DNA from: SCGC-AG-212-J23 sp036406675
Lineage (GTDB): Bacteria > Pseudomonadota > Gammaproteobacteria > Burkholderiales > SG8-39
Direction of reading: 5' to 3'
Length of the DNA: 64,000 nt
Assembly: GCA_036406675.1 (NCBI GenBank)
Contig: DASXAO010000106.1
Span: 1 to 64,000 of the forward strand
Numbering within the stretch: position 1 is the first letter of the stretch; each line of letters starts with the position of its first letter. The notes below the pieces were generated by a model. That model had not been told where the DNA came from. It did no database searches and saw only the letters and a program-made list of their open reading frames with translations. This document shows, piece after piece, positions 39,736-48,171 of this stretch. The translations under genes and the position numbers were made by a program.

Positions 39736-40731
39736 TCACCGCTTGATGCCGCCAAAGCCTCCGACCATGCGGCTGACACCCGCACCGCCGAGCTGGTAGG
39801 TCCCTCCGATCTCTTGGGCAGTCGGGCCGTAGAACTTTCCGGACGCGCTGCCGTTGAGAGTGCTGTCCCGTGTTTGCACCTGACCCGAAAAATTGTTTAT
39901 GCCGGACGCCCAACTCAACGAACCGGTGAGGTCAAGTTCCTGCCTGCTGCTTGCAGCGCCGGTCGTGGAGTTCACGAGGGTCGTGTCGATCGTAGTGAAC
40001 CCGATAGCGCGGTTTTGAAAGTCGACGTTGGCGATCATTGCTGCAGAAGTGGCGGAACGTATTCCAGCCGCATCGATGAAGTAACCCGAAGCATTGCCAA
40101 AGAAGGTGCCGGTCCCCGTCGTGGGGACTGCATTGCCGGGCGTGGCGTTGCCGGCGGACACGCCCCCGAGCACGAAGTTATTCGGACCCGATTGAACCGC
40201 CCAAACCCCGTACGTCTGGTAGTTCCAGCCGCTTCCGAGCGCGTCGCCGATGACCGCCGATGCGGTCGGGCTCGAAGCCTTGCACACTCCGCCGCCGCCA
40301 CAGGAAGTGCTGTGGCCCGCGGACCGGTCGAAGGATACGTTGCCTTCGGGTGCGCTGATGGCGAGGGCAGTCAGCGTGCGTTGGCTGTCAAAGGCGAGGG
40401 TCAGATTCGAAGCACCATTCGTCTCTGGGCTGACCGACGTAACAGGACCGTTGCCCGTCTGCGTCCCGCTCATCGTGGTGGCAGATCCGCCCATGACGAC
40501 GTTCTGGTTGGGCTGAACCGCGGAGAACGTGGTGAAGGTCTGGCGTTGAGTGGTCTGGTTTGGCGCGGGAGTCTGGTCTGGGGCGGGAGCCTGGTTTGGC
40601 GGGGGAGTCTGGCTTGGTGCGGGAGGAATCTGGGTTGGAGTCCCGCTTCCTCCGCCGCCTCCGCCGCCCGTCCCGCAGGCGGCGAGCGTGGCCGCCATGA
40701 TCGAAAGTGCTGTAGACCGAAGAGGCGCCAT
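39736..40731 (-). CDS. Predicted Slam-dependent surface lipoprotein (TbpB/HpuA-like barrel domain)
   Basis: This 331-residue lipoprotein has the lipobox LAAC (Cys19), a Gly run, and a Pro/Gln/Asn linker of hexapeptide repeats (about 33-60). An N-terminal domain follows. The C-terminal region (about 205-331, ASGYFIDAAG, DLTGSLSWASGINNFSG, SASGKFYGPTAQEIGG) matches the transferrin-binding-protein-like beta-barrel of Slam substrates. GGTYQLGG and FGGIKR at the C-terminus are typical of that domain. Adjacent Cys residues (TSCGGGGVCK) may be disulfide-bonded. The ligand is unknown; haem, iron proteins or complement factors are known for relatives. Confidence 0.8.
   Translation of the reverse strand: MAPLRSTALSIMAATLAACGTGGGGGGGSGTPTQIPPAPSQTPPPNQAPAPDQTPAPNQTTQRQTFTTFSAVQPNQNVVMGGSATTMSGTQTGNGPVTSVSPETNGASNLTLAFDSQRTLTALAISAPEGNVSFDRSAGHSTSCGGGGVCKASSPTASAVIGDALGSGWNYQTYGVWAVQSGPNNFVLGGVSAGNATPGNAVPTTGTGTFFGNASGYFIDAAGIRSATSAAMIANVDFQNRAIGFTTIDTTLVNSTTGAASSRQELDLTGSLSWASGINNFSGQVQTRDSTLNGSASGKFYGPTAQEIGGTYQLGGAGVSRMVGGFGGIKR
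40553..40624 (-). repeat. Four 18-bp in-frame repeats encoding the lipoprotein linker
   Basis: Units at 40553, 40571, 40589 and 40607 follow the pattern GYCTGGYYTGGNGCGGGA (+ strand). On the coding strand each adds six residues of the form (T/A)P(A/P)P(N/D)Q. Copy-number change would alter linker length without a frameshift. Confidence 0.8.
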
Positions 40732-40737
40732 GGCTTC

Positions 40738-40766
40738 GTTATAAGGGTGCGAGTTGACACGGCAAA
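40738..40766 (-). promoter_or_regulatory. Promoter-like sequence ending six bases before the lipoprotein ATG
   Basis: On the minus strand TATAAC (40743-40738) is followed by six bases and ATG 40731. TTGCCG lies about 16 bases upstream as a -35-like box. No Shine-Dalgarno is present. A plus-strand TTGACA at 40754-40759 in the same gap may serve the divergent phosphoesterase gene. Confidence 0.5.
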
Positions 40767-40830
40767 CGCAACGGACCGTAGGTCACAGGGACCATTGCTC
40801 GCTCTGCGATAAGCTGAGTCCGACCGGGCA

Positions 40831-41952
40831 ATGAAACGCCTCCTGCAGCCCTTCGTCCTCGTTGTCACCGCGCTCCTCGCGGCTGCCTACGCGTATCCCG
40901 CGACGCGGCTTGCCGACGGGCCATGGGAGCGCGCTGCGCTCGCGATTCCTTTTCTTCTCATCTGGATCGTGCCGGCGCTTTACTGGACCGTCGAGCGCGA
41001 CGGCGAAGAGTCATGGCTCGACCAGGCGGCCCATCAGGCGAGCTATCTCTCGATGGCGTGGGTGAGCTTCATTCTGGTCCTGACGCTGGTTCGCGACCTG
41101 CTGCTCTTCGCCACGGCGGCGCTGCCCCTCGAGCGGGCGCACGGCGTGATCGCCGAGGCGGGAGTTCCGACCGTGTCGATTCTCTCGCTCGCCGCCGTGG
41201 CGCTCGGGGCCATCGTCGCGCTGCGCGGGCCGCGGGTCGAGCAAGTCGAGATCCAGGTGCCGGGGCTCCATCCCGGGCTCCACGGCTTTCGCATCGTGCA
41301 GATTTCCGACCTGCACGTCGGGCGCAGCATCCGTCGCGGCTACGTCGAGCGCACCGTCGAGCGCGCGCGCAGCCTCGCGCCCGACCTCGTGGCGCTCACC
41401 GGGGACATGGTCGACGGGCCGGTCGAGCGGCTCGCGCCGCACGTCGCGCCGCTCGCGGGGCTCGTCGAAGGCGGGCGCGCCTTCTTCATCCTTGGCAATC
41501 ACGACTGCTATTCCGGAGCAGACGCGTGGATCGCGCACTGGCGCGAAATGGGCGTGCGCGTGCTGCTGAACGAGCACGCCGTGCTTCGCCGAGGCGCGGC
41601 GACGCTTCTCGTCGGCGGGGTCGTCGATCCGGCCTATCGGGCGCGGCGCCCGCAGATCTCGCTCGAGGACGCGCCGGGCGCGGATTTCCGGCTGCTCCTC
41701 GCGCACAACCCGAAGCTCGCGCCGCTCGGCGCGCGCGCGGGCTTCGACCTGCAGCTCTCAGGCCATACGCACGCCGGGCAGTTCTTTCCCTGGACGCTCG
41801 CGGTGCGGCTGGTTCACGCGCCTCACGTCGCGGGGATCTCGCGCGAGGGAAGCATGTGGGTCTACGTGAGCGCGGGCACGGGAAGCTGGGGGCCGCCCGT
41901 GCGCTTCGGGACTAGCCCCGAGATCACCCTCGTCAGGCTCGTTTCCGCCTAG
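40831..41952 (+). CDS. Membrane-anchored metallophosphoesterase (YkuE-like)
   Basis: This 373-residue protein has four N-terminal hydrophobic helices (about 5-25, 35-55, 68-95, 112-130) and a C-terminal calcineurin-like domain (about 150-370). The metal-binding motifs are all present: QISDLHVG, ALTGDMVDGP, ILGNHDCY, LLLAHNPK and LSGHTHAGQ. Relatives act on UDP-diacylglucosamine-type or other phosphoesters at the membrane; the substrate here is not assigned. It is divergent from the lipoprotein gene. Confidence 0.9.
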   Translation: MKRLLQPFVLVVTALLAAAYAYPATRLADGPWERAALAIPFLLIWIVPALYWTVERDGEESWLDQAAHQASYLSMAWVSFILVLTLVRDLLLFATAALPLERAHGVIAEAGVPTVSILSLAAVALGAIVALRGPRVEQVEIQVPGLHPGLHGFRIVQISDLHVGRSIRRGYVERTVERARSLAPDLVALTGDMVDGPVERLAPHVAPLAGLVEGGRAFFILGNHDCYSGADAWIAHWREMGVRVLLNEHAVLRRGAATLLVGGVVDPAYRARRPQISLEDAPGADFRLLLAHNPKLAPLGARAGFDLQLSGHTHAGQFFPWTLAVRLVHAPHVAGISREGSMWVYVSAGTGSWGPPVRFGTSPEITLVRLVSA

Positions 41953-41967
41953 TCCCCGCCCGACGCT

Positions 41968-42489
41968 CTAGAGGGCGGCCGCGTACTCTTTTTCCAGCCG
42001 CTCGTGCGTGGCCCAGAACGGGCGCGGCTCGACGCCCTTCAGCACGTCTTCGAGGATGCCGGTGTGGACGTCCCAGCCGCCCATGACGCTCGCCTGCAGG
42101 TCGCGGCCTTCCAGGCGGCGGTGGACGATGACGAGGAGCACCTCCTTGCCGCGAGGCGTCAGCTCGTAGGTCACTTCGGTGTCGCCGCCGTTCCACATCC
42201 AGGTGTGCGAGAGAAGGCGCATCGGCTCGAGGCGCGTGATGACGCCGTCGAACTTGCCCAGACCGCGGTCCTTGTACTTCTCCGGCGTGACGCAGTCCGG
42301 CGAGAGCTTCGAGTTGTCGAACTCGAGGCGGACCTTCCCGCCGACCCGCAGGTCGAACTCGCCCCGGGCGAGCCACCTCGCGCGCTTGTCGGACTCGGTG
42401 ATGTAGGCCCAGACGCGCTCGATCGGGCCGGGGAGAAGGCGCTGCAGCTTGACGGTGCCGGGTTCGATCACGGTGACGGCTCGGTTCAT
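41968..42489 (-). CDS. SRPBCC (AHSA1-like) family protein
   Basis: This 173-residue START/AHSA1-fold protein contains VKLQRLLPGPIERVWAYITE, RARWLARGEFDLRVGGKVRL and SHTWMWNGGDTEVTYELTP, the typical AHSA1 pattern. It starts at ATG 42489, overlapping the ArsR-type regulator stop by ATGA. The ArsR-SRPBCC pair is a very common two-gene unit; the ligand is unknown, and the regulator presumably controls the pair. Confidence 0.88.
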   Translation of the reverse strand: MNRAVTVIEPGTVKLQRLLPGPIERVWAYITESDKRARWLARGEFDLRVGGKVRLEFDNSKLSPDCVTPEKYKDRGLGKFDGVITRLEPMRLLSHTWMWNGGDTEVTYELTPRGKEVLLVIVHRRLEGRDLQASVMGGWDVHTGILEDVLKGVEPRPFWATHERLEKEYAAAL

Positions 42490-42851
42490 TTGCGTTTCCT
42501 TTTCACGGTTCGTTTGGAGGATTTCGAAGCGGCCTCGATCGCATCCTCGGCGCGCAGGGCGGCTTCCAGGTCGTCGAGGCGGGAATTCCAGAACTCGCGC
42601 GTGCGCTGCATCCATTGCGCGAGCTCGTCGAACGGCTTCGGGTCGAGCGACAGGAAGTGGTCGCGCCCGGAGACGCGCCGCCGCACCAGCCCCGCGCGCT
42701 CGAGGAGGCGGATGTGCTTCGAGACCGAGTTGAGGGAGATCTCGAACGGCGCGGCGACCTCGGTCACGCGCGCCTCGCCGGAGGCGAGGTGCTTGAGGAT
42801 CGCGCGGCGGGTTTCGTCCGCCAGTGCGACCAGGGTGTCGTCCAGCTCCAT
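42486..42851 (-). CDS. ArsR-family winged-helix transcriptional regulator
   Basis: This 121-residue regulator has its HTH at about 8-75: LADETRRAILKHLASGEARV, then PFEISLNSVSKHIRLLERAGLV and a beta wing with RRVSGRDHFLSL. The ArsR metal-binding CxC motif is absent, as usual for the AHSA1-linked subgroup. The C-terminus is Lys-rich. ATG 42851 is supported by a promoter placed to give a leaderless transcript; upstream frame extension lacks homology. It forms an operon with the SRPBCC gene. Confidence 0.9.
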   Translation of the reverse strand: MELDDTLVALADETRRAILKHLASGEARVTEVAAPFEISLNSVSKHIRLLERAGLVRRRVSGRDHFLSLDPKPFDELAQWMQRTREFWNSRLDDLEAALRAEDAIEAASKSSKRTVKRKRK

Positions 42852-42857
42852 GGCATA

Positions 42858-42886
42858 ATATTCACCCAAAAGGATTAATATGTCAA
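42858..42886 (-). promoter_or_regulatory. Promoter with consensus TTGACA, six bases before the arsR-type ATG
   Basis: On the minus strand TTGACA (42886-42881) is separated by exactly 17 bases from GAATAT (42863-42858), which ends six bases before ATG 42851. The start site would coincide with the ATG. There is no Shine-Dalgarno. Confidence 0.65.
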
Positions 42887-42976
42887 GGGCCACGGGCAAC
42901 AATCGATACAAACCTGCTACAAGCCGATCATATGGAAGCAGCGTCGCGACCCTAGAATCCGGCGCGGGAAAAAGTC

Positions 42977-45900
42977 TTGTCGGGGGCCGCAGGCGTGCAT
43001 ACGGGTACGCGCTCCACGCTAGGCAAGTTCACGCGACCCCGGCCGGTCGGTGCGCTTCTGCGCCATCGCCTGTTCGAGGAGATGGAGCAGGCACGCCGCC
43101 ATCCGGCGGTGTGGGTCGCGGGGCAGCCGGGCTGCGGCAAGACGACGCTGGTGAGCACCTATCTCGCCCATCGCCGGCTGCCGTGCGTGTGGTACCGCAT
43201 GCACCCGGACGACAGCGATCCAGCGACGTTCTTCCACTATTTCGCCCAGGCGCTGGAGCAGACGGCGCCACGCCCGCGCACCGTCCCACTGCCGCATCTC
43301 ACGCCGGAGTTTCTGCCTCGCACGCCGGTGTTCAGCCGCCGGTACTTCGAGCACGCCTACGCGAGGCTCGAGGCACCGTGCGCGCTGGTGTTCGACAACT
43401 ACGAGCAGGCGGAGAGCGCAAGCGCGCTGCACGACGTGATGCGCGAGCTCGTCGAATCCCTTCCCGAAGGCATCGGCGCCATCTTTCTCAGCCGAAGCGA
43501 GCCGCCGGCCGCTCTGGCGCTCGCCCGCGCCCGCGGCGACGTGGCGCTCGTCCAGGGCGAGAACCTGAAGCTGAGCTACGAGGAGTGCGGCGACATAGCC
43601 GAGCTGCGCGGCGTGGAGATCGACGACCCCGGCCTGCGCCAGCTTCATGCCCGCACGCAGGGATGGGCCGCAGGTGTCGTGCTTGCCCTCGAGCAGAAGC
43701 TTCGTCTCGGTGTTGCCCGCGAGCTGCCCGCCGGGGCGACGCCCCAGGTGGTGTTCGATTACTTTGCCAGCGAGATCTTCGGCCGAATGGATGCCGCCGC
43801 GCAGGCGACGCTTCTGACTGCGTCGCTGCTTCCCGAGATGACGGCGGAGCGCGTCGCCGCGCTGAGCGGCAGCGCCGACGCGGGAAGCGTGCTGAACGAG
43901 CTCGAGCGGGCGAGCTACTTCACGTTGAAGCGCTCGCGGGCCTGCGACGGCTCCGTCGTCTACCAATTCCATCCCCTGTTCCGGGAATTCCTCATGCGGC
44001 GCGCCGAGGACACCTTGTCGCCTGCGGCGCTGACCGCGTTGCGCCGGACCGCGGGCCGGCTCCTGGAGGGGGACGGCGAAACGGCGGACGCGTTCGCCCT
44101 CTACGCCGGGGCGCGCGCCTGGGATGAAGCGTCGCGCCTTGCGCTCGGCCGCGCTGCCGAGTTCCTGGCGCAGGGACGGGGCCGCATCGTGGAAGGCTGG
44201 CTGCGGGCGCTTCCGCCTGCCGTGCGGGAAGCGTGCCCGTGGGCGATCTATTGGCTGGGCATGTGCCGGCTGCCCTTCGACCCGCTCGAAGCGCGGCGGC
44301 ACTTCGAGGAGGCCCTGCGCTCGTTCGAGCATGCCGACGATGCCGCGGGGCTCTTCAGCGCGTGGGCGAGCATCGTCGATTCGTTCGTGTACGAGTGGGG
44401 GGAGTTCGCTCCCCTGGACCGCTGGATCGCGGCGCTCGACGCACTGCGCGGGCGTTATCCGGGCTACCCGACGCCGGAGATCGAGGCGCGCGTTTCCGCG
44501 GGCATGTTCATGGCGCTGATGTACCGCCAGCCGCACCGCGCCGATCTGCCGCGGTGGGCGGAGCGGGTGGAGCAGATCGTGCTCGCGAGTCCGCGAGTCG
44601 AGACCCAGATGCTCCTGGGCAACCAGCTCGTGCTGTATCACACGCTTTGCATCGGCGACGTCGCGAAGGCGCGCGTCCTGATGGACGCCGTGCGCCCGGA
44701 CGCGAACCTCGCGCGCAGCTCGCCGATGGCCTTCGTGCTGTGGCGTTGCGTCGAGGCTGCCTACTACGTTTCGATCGGCGCCCCGCAGGAATGCCTGCGC
44801 GCCGTGGAAAGCGGCATGGCGACGGCAGAGCGCGAGGGGCTGACGCTCATGAGCTTCTTCCTCCTGTTCCAGTGGGCGGTCAGCAGGCTCAAGATGGGGG
44901 ATGCCGCCGCGGCGGCGCGCCTGCTCGAGCGCGCCAAGGCGACGATCGCGCCCGGGCGCATGCTCGATCGCGCCCGCTATCACTACCTGCTCTTCCTCCA
45001 CGCGTACCACACCGGCGACGCAGCCGCGGCGCTCGAGAACGCGACGCAGGCAGTGAAGCTGTCCGACGCGGCGGGCGCGCCGTTCTGGCAGGCCTACCAT
45101 CGCCTCGGGCTGGCGCATGCCCAGTTCGAGACGGGCCGACGCCGGGAGGCGCTCGCGCGCCTCGCCGAGGCGCGCCGGATCGGCCGCGCCGCGAAAAGCA
45201 CGAAGATCGCGTTCAGCTGCGATTTTGCGCTCGTGTCCTTTGCCCTGGAGCGCGGCAAGCAGCGCCTCGCCCTGCCGCTGCTGCGCCGGGCCATGCAGCG
45301 CTCCAAGGCGTCGGGATTCTTCAATCGGCTGCTCTGGACGCAGCGCAATCTTGGCAAGGTCGTCGTGGCCGCGCTTGAAAACAGTATCGAGGTCGAGCAT
45401 GCGCGGGAGCTCGCGCGCCGCTGCCGGCTTGCGCCCACGCCGCAAGCCTTGCGGCTGGACAGCTGGCCGTTCGCGGTGAGGGTGTGCACGCTCGGGCACT
45501 TCCGGGTCGAGCTCGACGGCCGGCCCCTGGAGCTCAACTGCAGGGCGCAGCGCAAACCGCTCGAGCTGCTGATGGCCCTGATCGCCCTGGGCGGCCGCGG
45601 CGTGGCCGAGCTCCAGATTACCGACGTGCTGTGGCCGGACGCGGACGGCGACGCCGCGCATCAGGCATGCGCGATTGCCCTTCACCGGCTGCGCAAGCTC
45701 CTCGCATGCGAGCAGGCGATCATCCTGCGCAGGAACGAGTTGACGCTCGATCCGGCGCACGTGTGGGTGGATGCCTGGGCCCTCGAGCGCGCCCTTGCCC
45801 AGCCGCCCGCGCTGGGACCCGCGGACGAGCGTGGCTTCACGAGGGTGTGCTCGCTCTACAGGGGCCCGTTCCTGAGGCACGTGGAGTCGTCGTGGGCCAC

Positions 45901-46216
45901 GCCATTGCGGGAGCGTCTGCGCAGCAGGTTCATGAGGCACGTGGCGCAACACGGCCGGACTCTGCTCGCGTCCGGACAGCATGCCGCAGCGATCGACGCC
46001 TTCGAGAGCGGCCTCGACACGGACGGCCAGCTCGAGGAGCTCTACCACGGGCTCATGCTTTGCCACTCCGCCATGGGAAGGCGCGCCGAGGCCATCGGCG
46101 TGTTCCGGCGCTGCGAGAAGATGCTCTCGGCTACGTTGGGGATCGCGCCCGGGACGAAGACGATGGCGCTCTACCGGATGCTGCAGCGACCCGATTGCCT
46201 GGAAGGGCGCTTCTAA
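42977..46216 (+). CDS. Large MalT/SARP-type ATPase transcriptional regulator
   Basis: This 1079-residue signal-integrating regulator has a STAND-like NTPase N-terminus: Walker A GQPGCGKTT (49-57), LVFDNYEQAE as Walker B, and IFLSRSEPP. A long helical TPR-like region spans about 400-820. A winged-helix DNA-binding domain of the OmpR/SARP type lies near 834-920 (VCTLGHFRVELDGRPLEL, DVLWPDADGDAAHQACAIAL). A C-terminal BTAD domain (about 930-1070) follows. The start is TTG 42977, with GTG 42995 as alternative; TAGAAT at 42953-42958 is a candidate -10. The target genes and inducer are not evident. Confidence 0.87.
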   Translation: MSGAAGVHTGTRSTLGKFTRPRPVGALLRHRLFEEMEQARRHPAVWVAGQPGCGKTTLVSTYLAHRRLPCVWYRMHPDDSDPATFFHYFAQALEQTAPRPRTVPLPHLTPEFLPRTPVFSRRYFEHAYARLEAPCALVFDNYEQAESASALHDVMRELVESLPEGIGAIFLSRSEPPAALALARARGDVALVQGENLKLSYEECGDIAELRGVEIDDPGLRQLHARTQGWAAGVVLALEQKLRLGVARELPAGATPQVVFDYFASEIFGRMDAAAQATLLTASLLPEMTAERVAALSGSADAGSVLNELERASYFTLKRSRACDGSVVYQFHPLFREFLMRRAEDTLSPAALTALRRTAGRLLEGDGETADAFALYAGARAWDEASRLALGRAAEFLAQGRGRIVEGWLRALPPAVREACPWAIYWLGMCRLPFDPLEARRHFEEALRSFEHADDAAGLFSAWASIVDSFVYEWGEFAPLDRWIAALDALRGRYPGYPTPEIEARVSAGMFMALMYRQPHRADLPRWAERVEQIVLASPRVETQMLLGNQLVLYHTLCIGDVAKARVLMDAVRPDANLARSSPMAFVLWRCVEAAYYVSIGAPQECLRAVESGMATAEREGLTLMSFFLLFQWAVSRLKMGDAAAAARLLERAKATIAPGRMLDRARYHYLLFLHAYHTGDAAAALENATQAVKLSDAAGAPFWQAYHRLGLAHAQFETGRRREALARLAEARRIGRAAKSTKIAFSCDFALVSFALERGKQRLALPLLRRAMQRSKASGFFNRLLWTQRNLGKVVVAALENSIEVEHARELARRCRLAPTPQALRLDSWPFAVRVCTLGHFRVELDGRPLELNCRAQRKPLELLMALIALGGRGVAELQITDVLWPDADGDAAHQACAIALHRLRKLLACEQAIILRRNELTLDPAHVWVDAWALERALAQPPALGPADERGFTRVCSLYRGPFLRHVESSWATPLRERLRSRFMRHVAQHGRTLLASGQHAAAIDAFESGLDTDGQLEELYHGLMLCHSAMGRRAEAIGVFRRCEKMLSATLGIAPGTKTMALYRMLQRPDCLEGRF

Positions 46217-46944
46217 AGGACGTAGCCCAGTCCGGAGGCGAGGAGCACGCAAAGCAGGGCGCGGCGGAATAGCGCGTCGCTCACCTTGCCGAAGAGAGCC
46301 AGTCCGAGCAGGACGCCGGCGACCAGCGGTATGACGGCATACAGCAGGTATCCCGCGAGGGCCTGCGGAAGTCCGCGCTGCGCCGCGAGAAACGCGAGCG
46401 CCGCTATTTGCATCGCTGCAATGTAGGGCTGCACCGTGCCCCGCTGGCGGTCCTTGGGGATGCCTCGCAGGCCGCACCAGATGGCCGGGATCGCGCCCGG
46501 CATCGCGGTAATGCCGCCCAGCAACCCGCCGACGAAGCCGATCGCGGCTTCGAGCCCGCTTCCTGGCGTGTGCTCGAAATACCGGGCCTTGGGGCGAAAG
46601 AGCATGTAGGCGGCGTAGGCGGCAAGAAAGATTCCGAAGCCCGCGCGAATCACGGCGGGATCGCCGTGGCGCAGGTAGTAGAGCGCCAAAGGCAGGCCGG
46701 CAAGGCCGCCACCGATGAGCGGCAGGACGTTGCGCCACGGCACGCTGCGCCGCAGGGAGACGAGGCTCGTGCTTTGCACGAGGACGCTGCAGGCCATCAT
46801 CAGCGGGATGGCTTCTACAGGCGGGAGTACGTGGAGCAGCACGGCCCCGGCGACCGCGGAGAAGGCAAATCCGGTGAACCCCGATACCAGCGCCCCCGCG
46901 AAGACGCCAAGAGCGAGCAGCAGCGGCAATGGATTGTCGAACAT
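46213..46944 (-). CDS. TauE/SafE (TSUP) family sulfite/organosulfonate exporter-like permease
   Basis: This 243-residue membrane protein has about seven to eight helices. The two TSUP repeats open with GVFAGALVSGFTGFAFSAVAG and IGFVGGLLGGITAMPGAIP, both diagnostic. The family exports sulfite, sulfoacetate and related anions. It converges on the large regulator gene, with stop codons overlapping by 4 bp. The regulator could control it, but orientation gives no support. Confidence 0.9.
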   Translation of the reverse strand: MFDNPLPLLLALGVFAGALVSGFTGFAFSAVAGAVLLHVLPPVEAIPLMMACSVLVQSTSLVSLRRSVPWRNVLPLIGGGLAGLPLALYYLRHGDPAVIRAGFGIFLAAYAAYMLFRPKARYFEHTPGSGLEAAIGFVGGLLGGITAMPGAIPAIWCGLRGIPKDRQRGTVQPYIAAMQIAALAFLAAQRGLPQALAGYLLYAVIPLVAGVLLGLALFGKVSDALFRRALLCVLLASGLGYVL

Positions 46945-47134
46945 CCTGTCCCCGTGGGGCGTGCCGACCGCACACGCGAAAGCGGGGCAGACTAGCCGCT
47001 GTCACCGGGCCGGCGCATACCAATTGGGTACAACCGAGGACATGGCGGCTGCGCGACGAAGCGCGCGACGCCGTACCTGTTTGGTATCCCCGTCTTCTTT
47101 ACCCTGCCGCGCTTTGAACCCTCAGGAAAGACTC

Positions 47135-48100
47135 ATGCTCAGGACCTTATTCCTGGTCGCAGTCATGTTCGGCGCCGCGGGCGTTTCGGCCGCTGCGGGA
47201 TACCCGTCGAGGCCAGTCAAAGTGGTCGTCCCGTGGCCACCGGGCCAGGCGACCGACATTGCCGCGCGCCTGCTAGCGCAGAAGCTGCAGGAGGCTTTCG
47301 GCCAGCCGTTCGTCATCGACAACCGCCCCGGCGCGGGAGGCTCGATCGGCACGGCCATCGCGGCCAAGAGCCCGGCGGACGGCTACACGTTGCTCGCCGC
47401 CTCGAGCGGCCCGGTGTCGGTCATGCCGTCTCTGCAGAAGCTGCCCTACGATCCCGTCAGGGACCTCGTGATGCTCGGGCTCATCTCGCGCAGCCCTTAC
47501 GTCCTTGTCGTGTCGCCCTCGTTCCCGGCGAAGGATGCGAAGGAATTCGTCGCACTCCTGCGTGCGAGCCCCGACAAGTACACGTTCGGATCGTCCGGTG
47601 CCGGCGCGACCGGCCATCTGCTCGAGGAGCTTTTCAATTCCATGACGGGAATCCGGGCGCGCCACGTTCCCTACAAGGGCGCAGGACCCGAGCTCGTCGA
47701 CGTCATGAACGGCCAGGTGGACTATGCGATCGAGGTGGTCGCCGCAACCGTCGGCCACGTGCGCGCCGGCCGCCTCAGGGCGCTCGGCGTTTCCACGGCG
47801 CGCCGCGCCGCTGCGCTGATGGAAGTACCGACGCTGCAGCAGGCCGCGGAGCTGCCCGATTACGACATGGGGGTGTGGATCGGACTCGCAGCGCCGTCAA
47901 GCCTGCCGCAGGAGGTCTACGAGCGGCTGTCGCGCGAGGTGCGCAAGGCCATGGCCTCGAAGGACCTGCGCAACCGGTTGCTGGGGGCTGGACTGGATCC
48001 GGTGGCGAGCACGCCCGAGGAGCTGCAGACGTTCATCCGGGCGGAGCAGGAGCGCTACGCCGCCGTCATCCAGAGCGCGAATATCCGCCTGGATCCCTGA
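47135..48100 (+). CDS. Bug-family (TTT) periplasmic substrate-binding protein 4
   Basis: This 321-residue receptor from ATG 47135 (AGGAAAG upstream) has a signal peptide ending VSAAAG, then YPSRPVKVVVPWPPGQATD and GAGGSIGTAI. It is clearly a paralogue of the pair at 9437-11382, sharing LLAASSGPVSVMPSLQKLPYD. The open frame extends upstream to 46715 but that part is antisense to the permease gene. The gap 46945-47134 contains an imperfect TACCAATTGGGTA palindrome (47018-47030). No transporter or enzyme gene is co-directional. Confidence 0.93.
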   Translation: MLRTLFLVAVMFGAAGVSAAAGYPSRPVKVVVPWPPGQATDIAARLLAQKLQEAFGQPFVIDNRPGAGGSIGTAIAAKSPADGYTLLAASSGPVSVMPSLQKLPYDPVRDLVMLGLISRSPYVLVVSPSFPAKDAKEFVALLRASPDKYTFGSSGAGATGHLLEELFNSMTGIRARHVPYKGAGPELVDVMNGQVDYAIEVVAATVGHVRAGRLRALGVSTARRAAALMEVPTLQQAAELPDYDMGVWIGLAAPSSLPQEVYERLSREVRKAMASKDLRNRLLGAGLDPVASTPEELQTFIRAEQERYAAVIQSANIRLDP

Positions 48101-48135
48101 AAACAAAGGCTTAAGACCAATGCGAGGAAACTGAA

Positions 48136-48171
48136 GGGACGCGCGCGCTCCCCTGCGCACGCGCGCGTCCC
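48136..48171 (+). terminator. 11-bp GC hairpin in the convergent gap after Bug gene 4
   Basis: GGGACGCGCGC (48136-48146) and GCGCGCGTCCC (48161-48171) form a perfect stem with a 14-base loop. No T-run follows, so Rho-assisted termination or RNA protection is more likely than intrinsic termination. The remaining 130 bases to the hydrolase stop show nothing recognisable. Confidence 0.5.

Noticed and set aside
43019..47023. Minus-strand open frame of 1334 codons opposite the large regulator gene
   Set aside because: It is antisense to a gene with clear domains, has Arg/His-rich low-similarity translation, and exists because GC-rich codons leave few stops in that frame.
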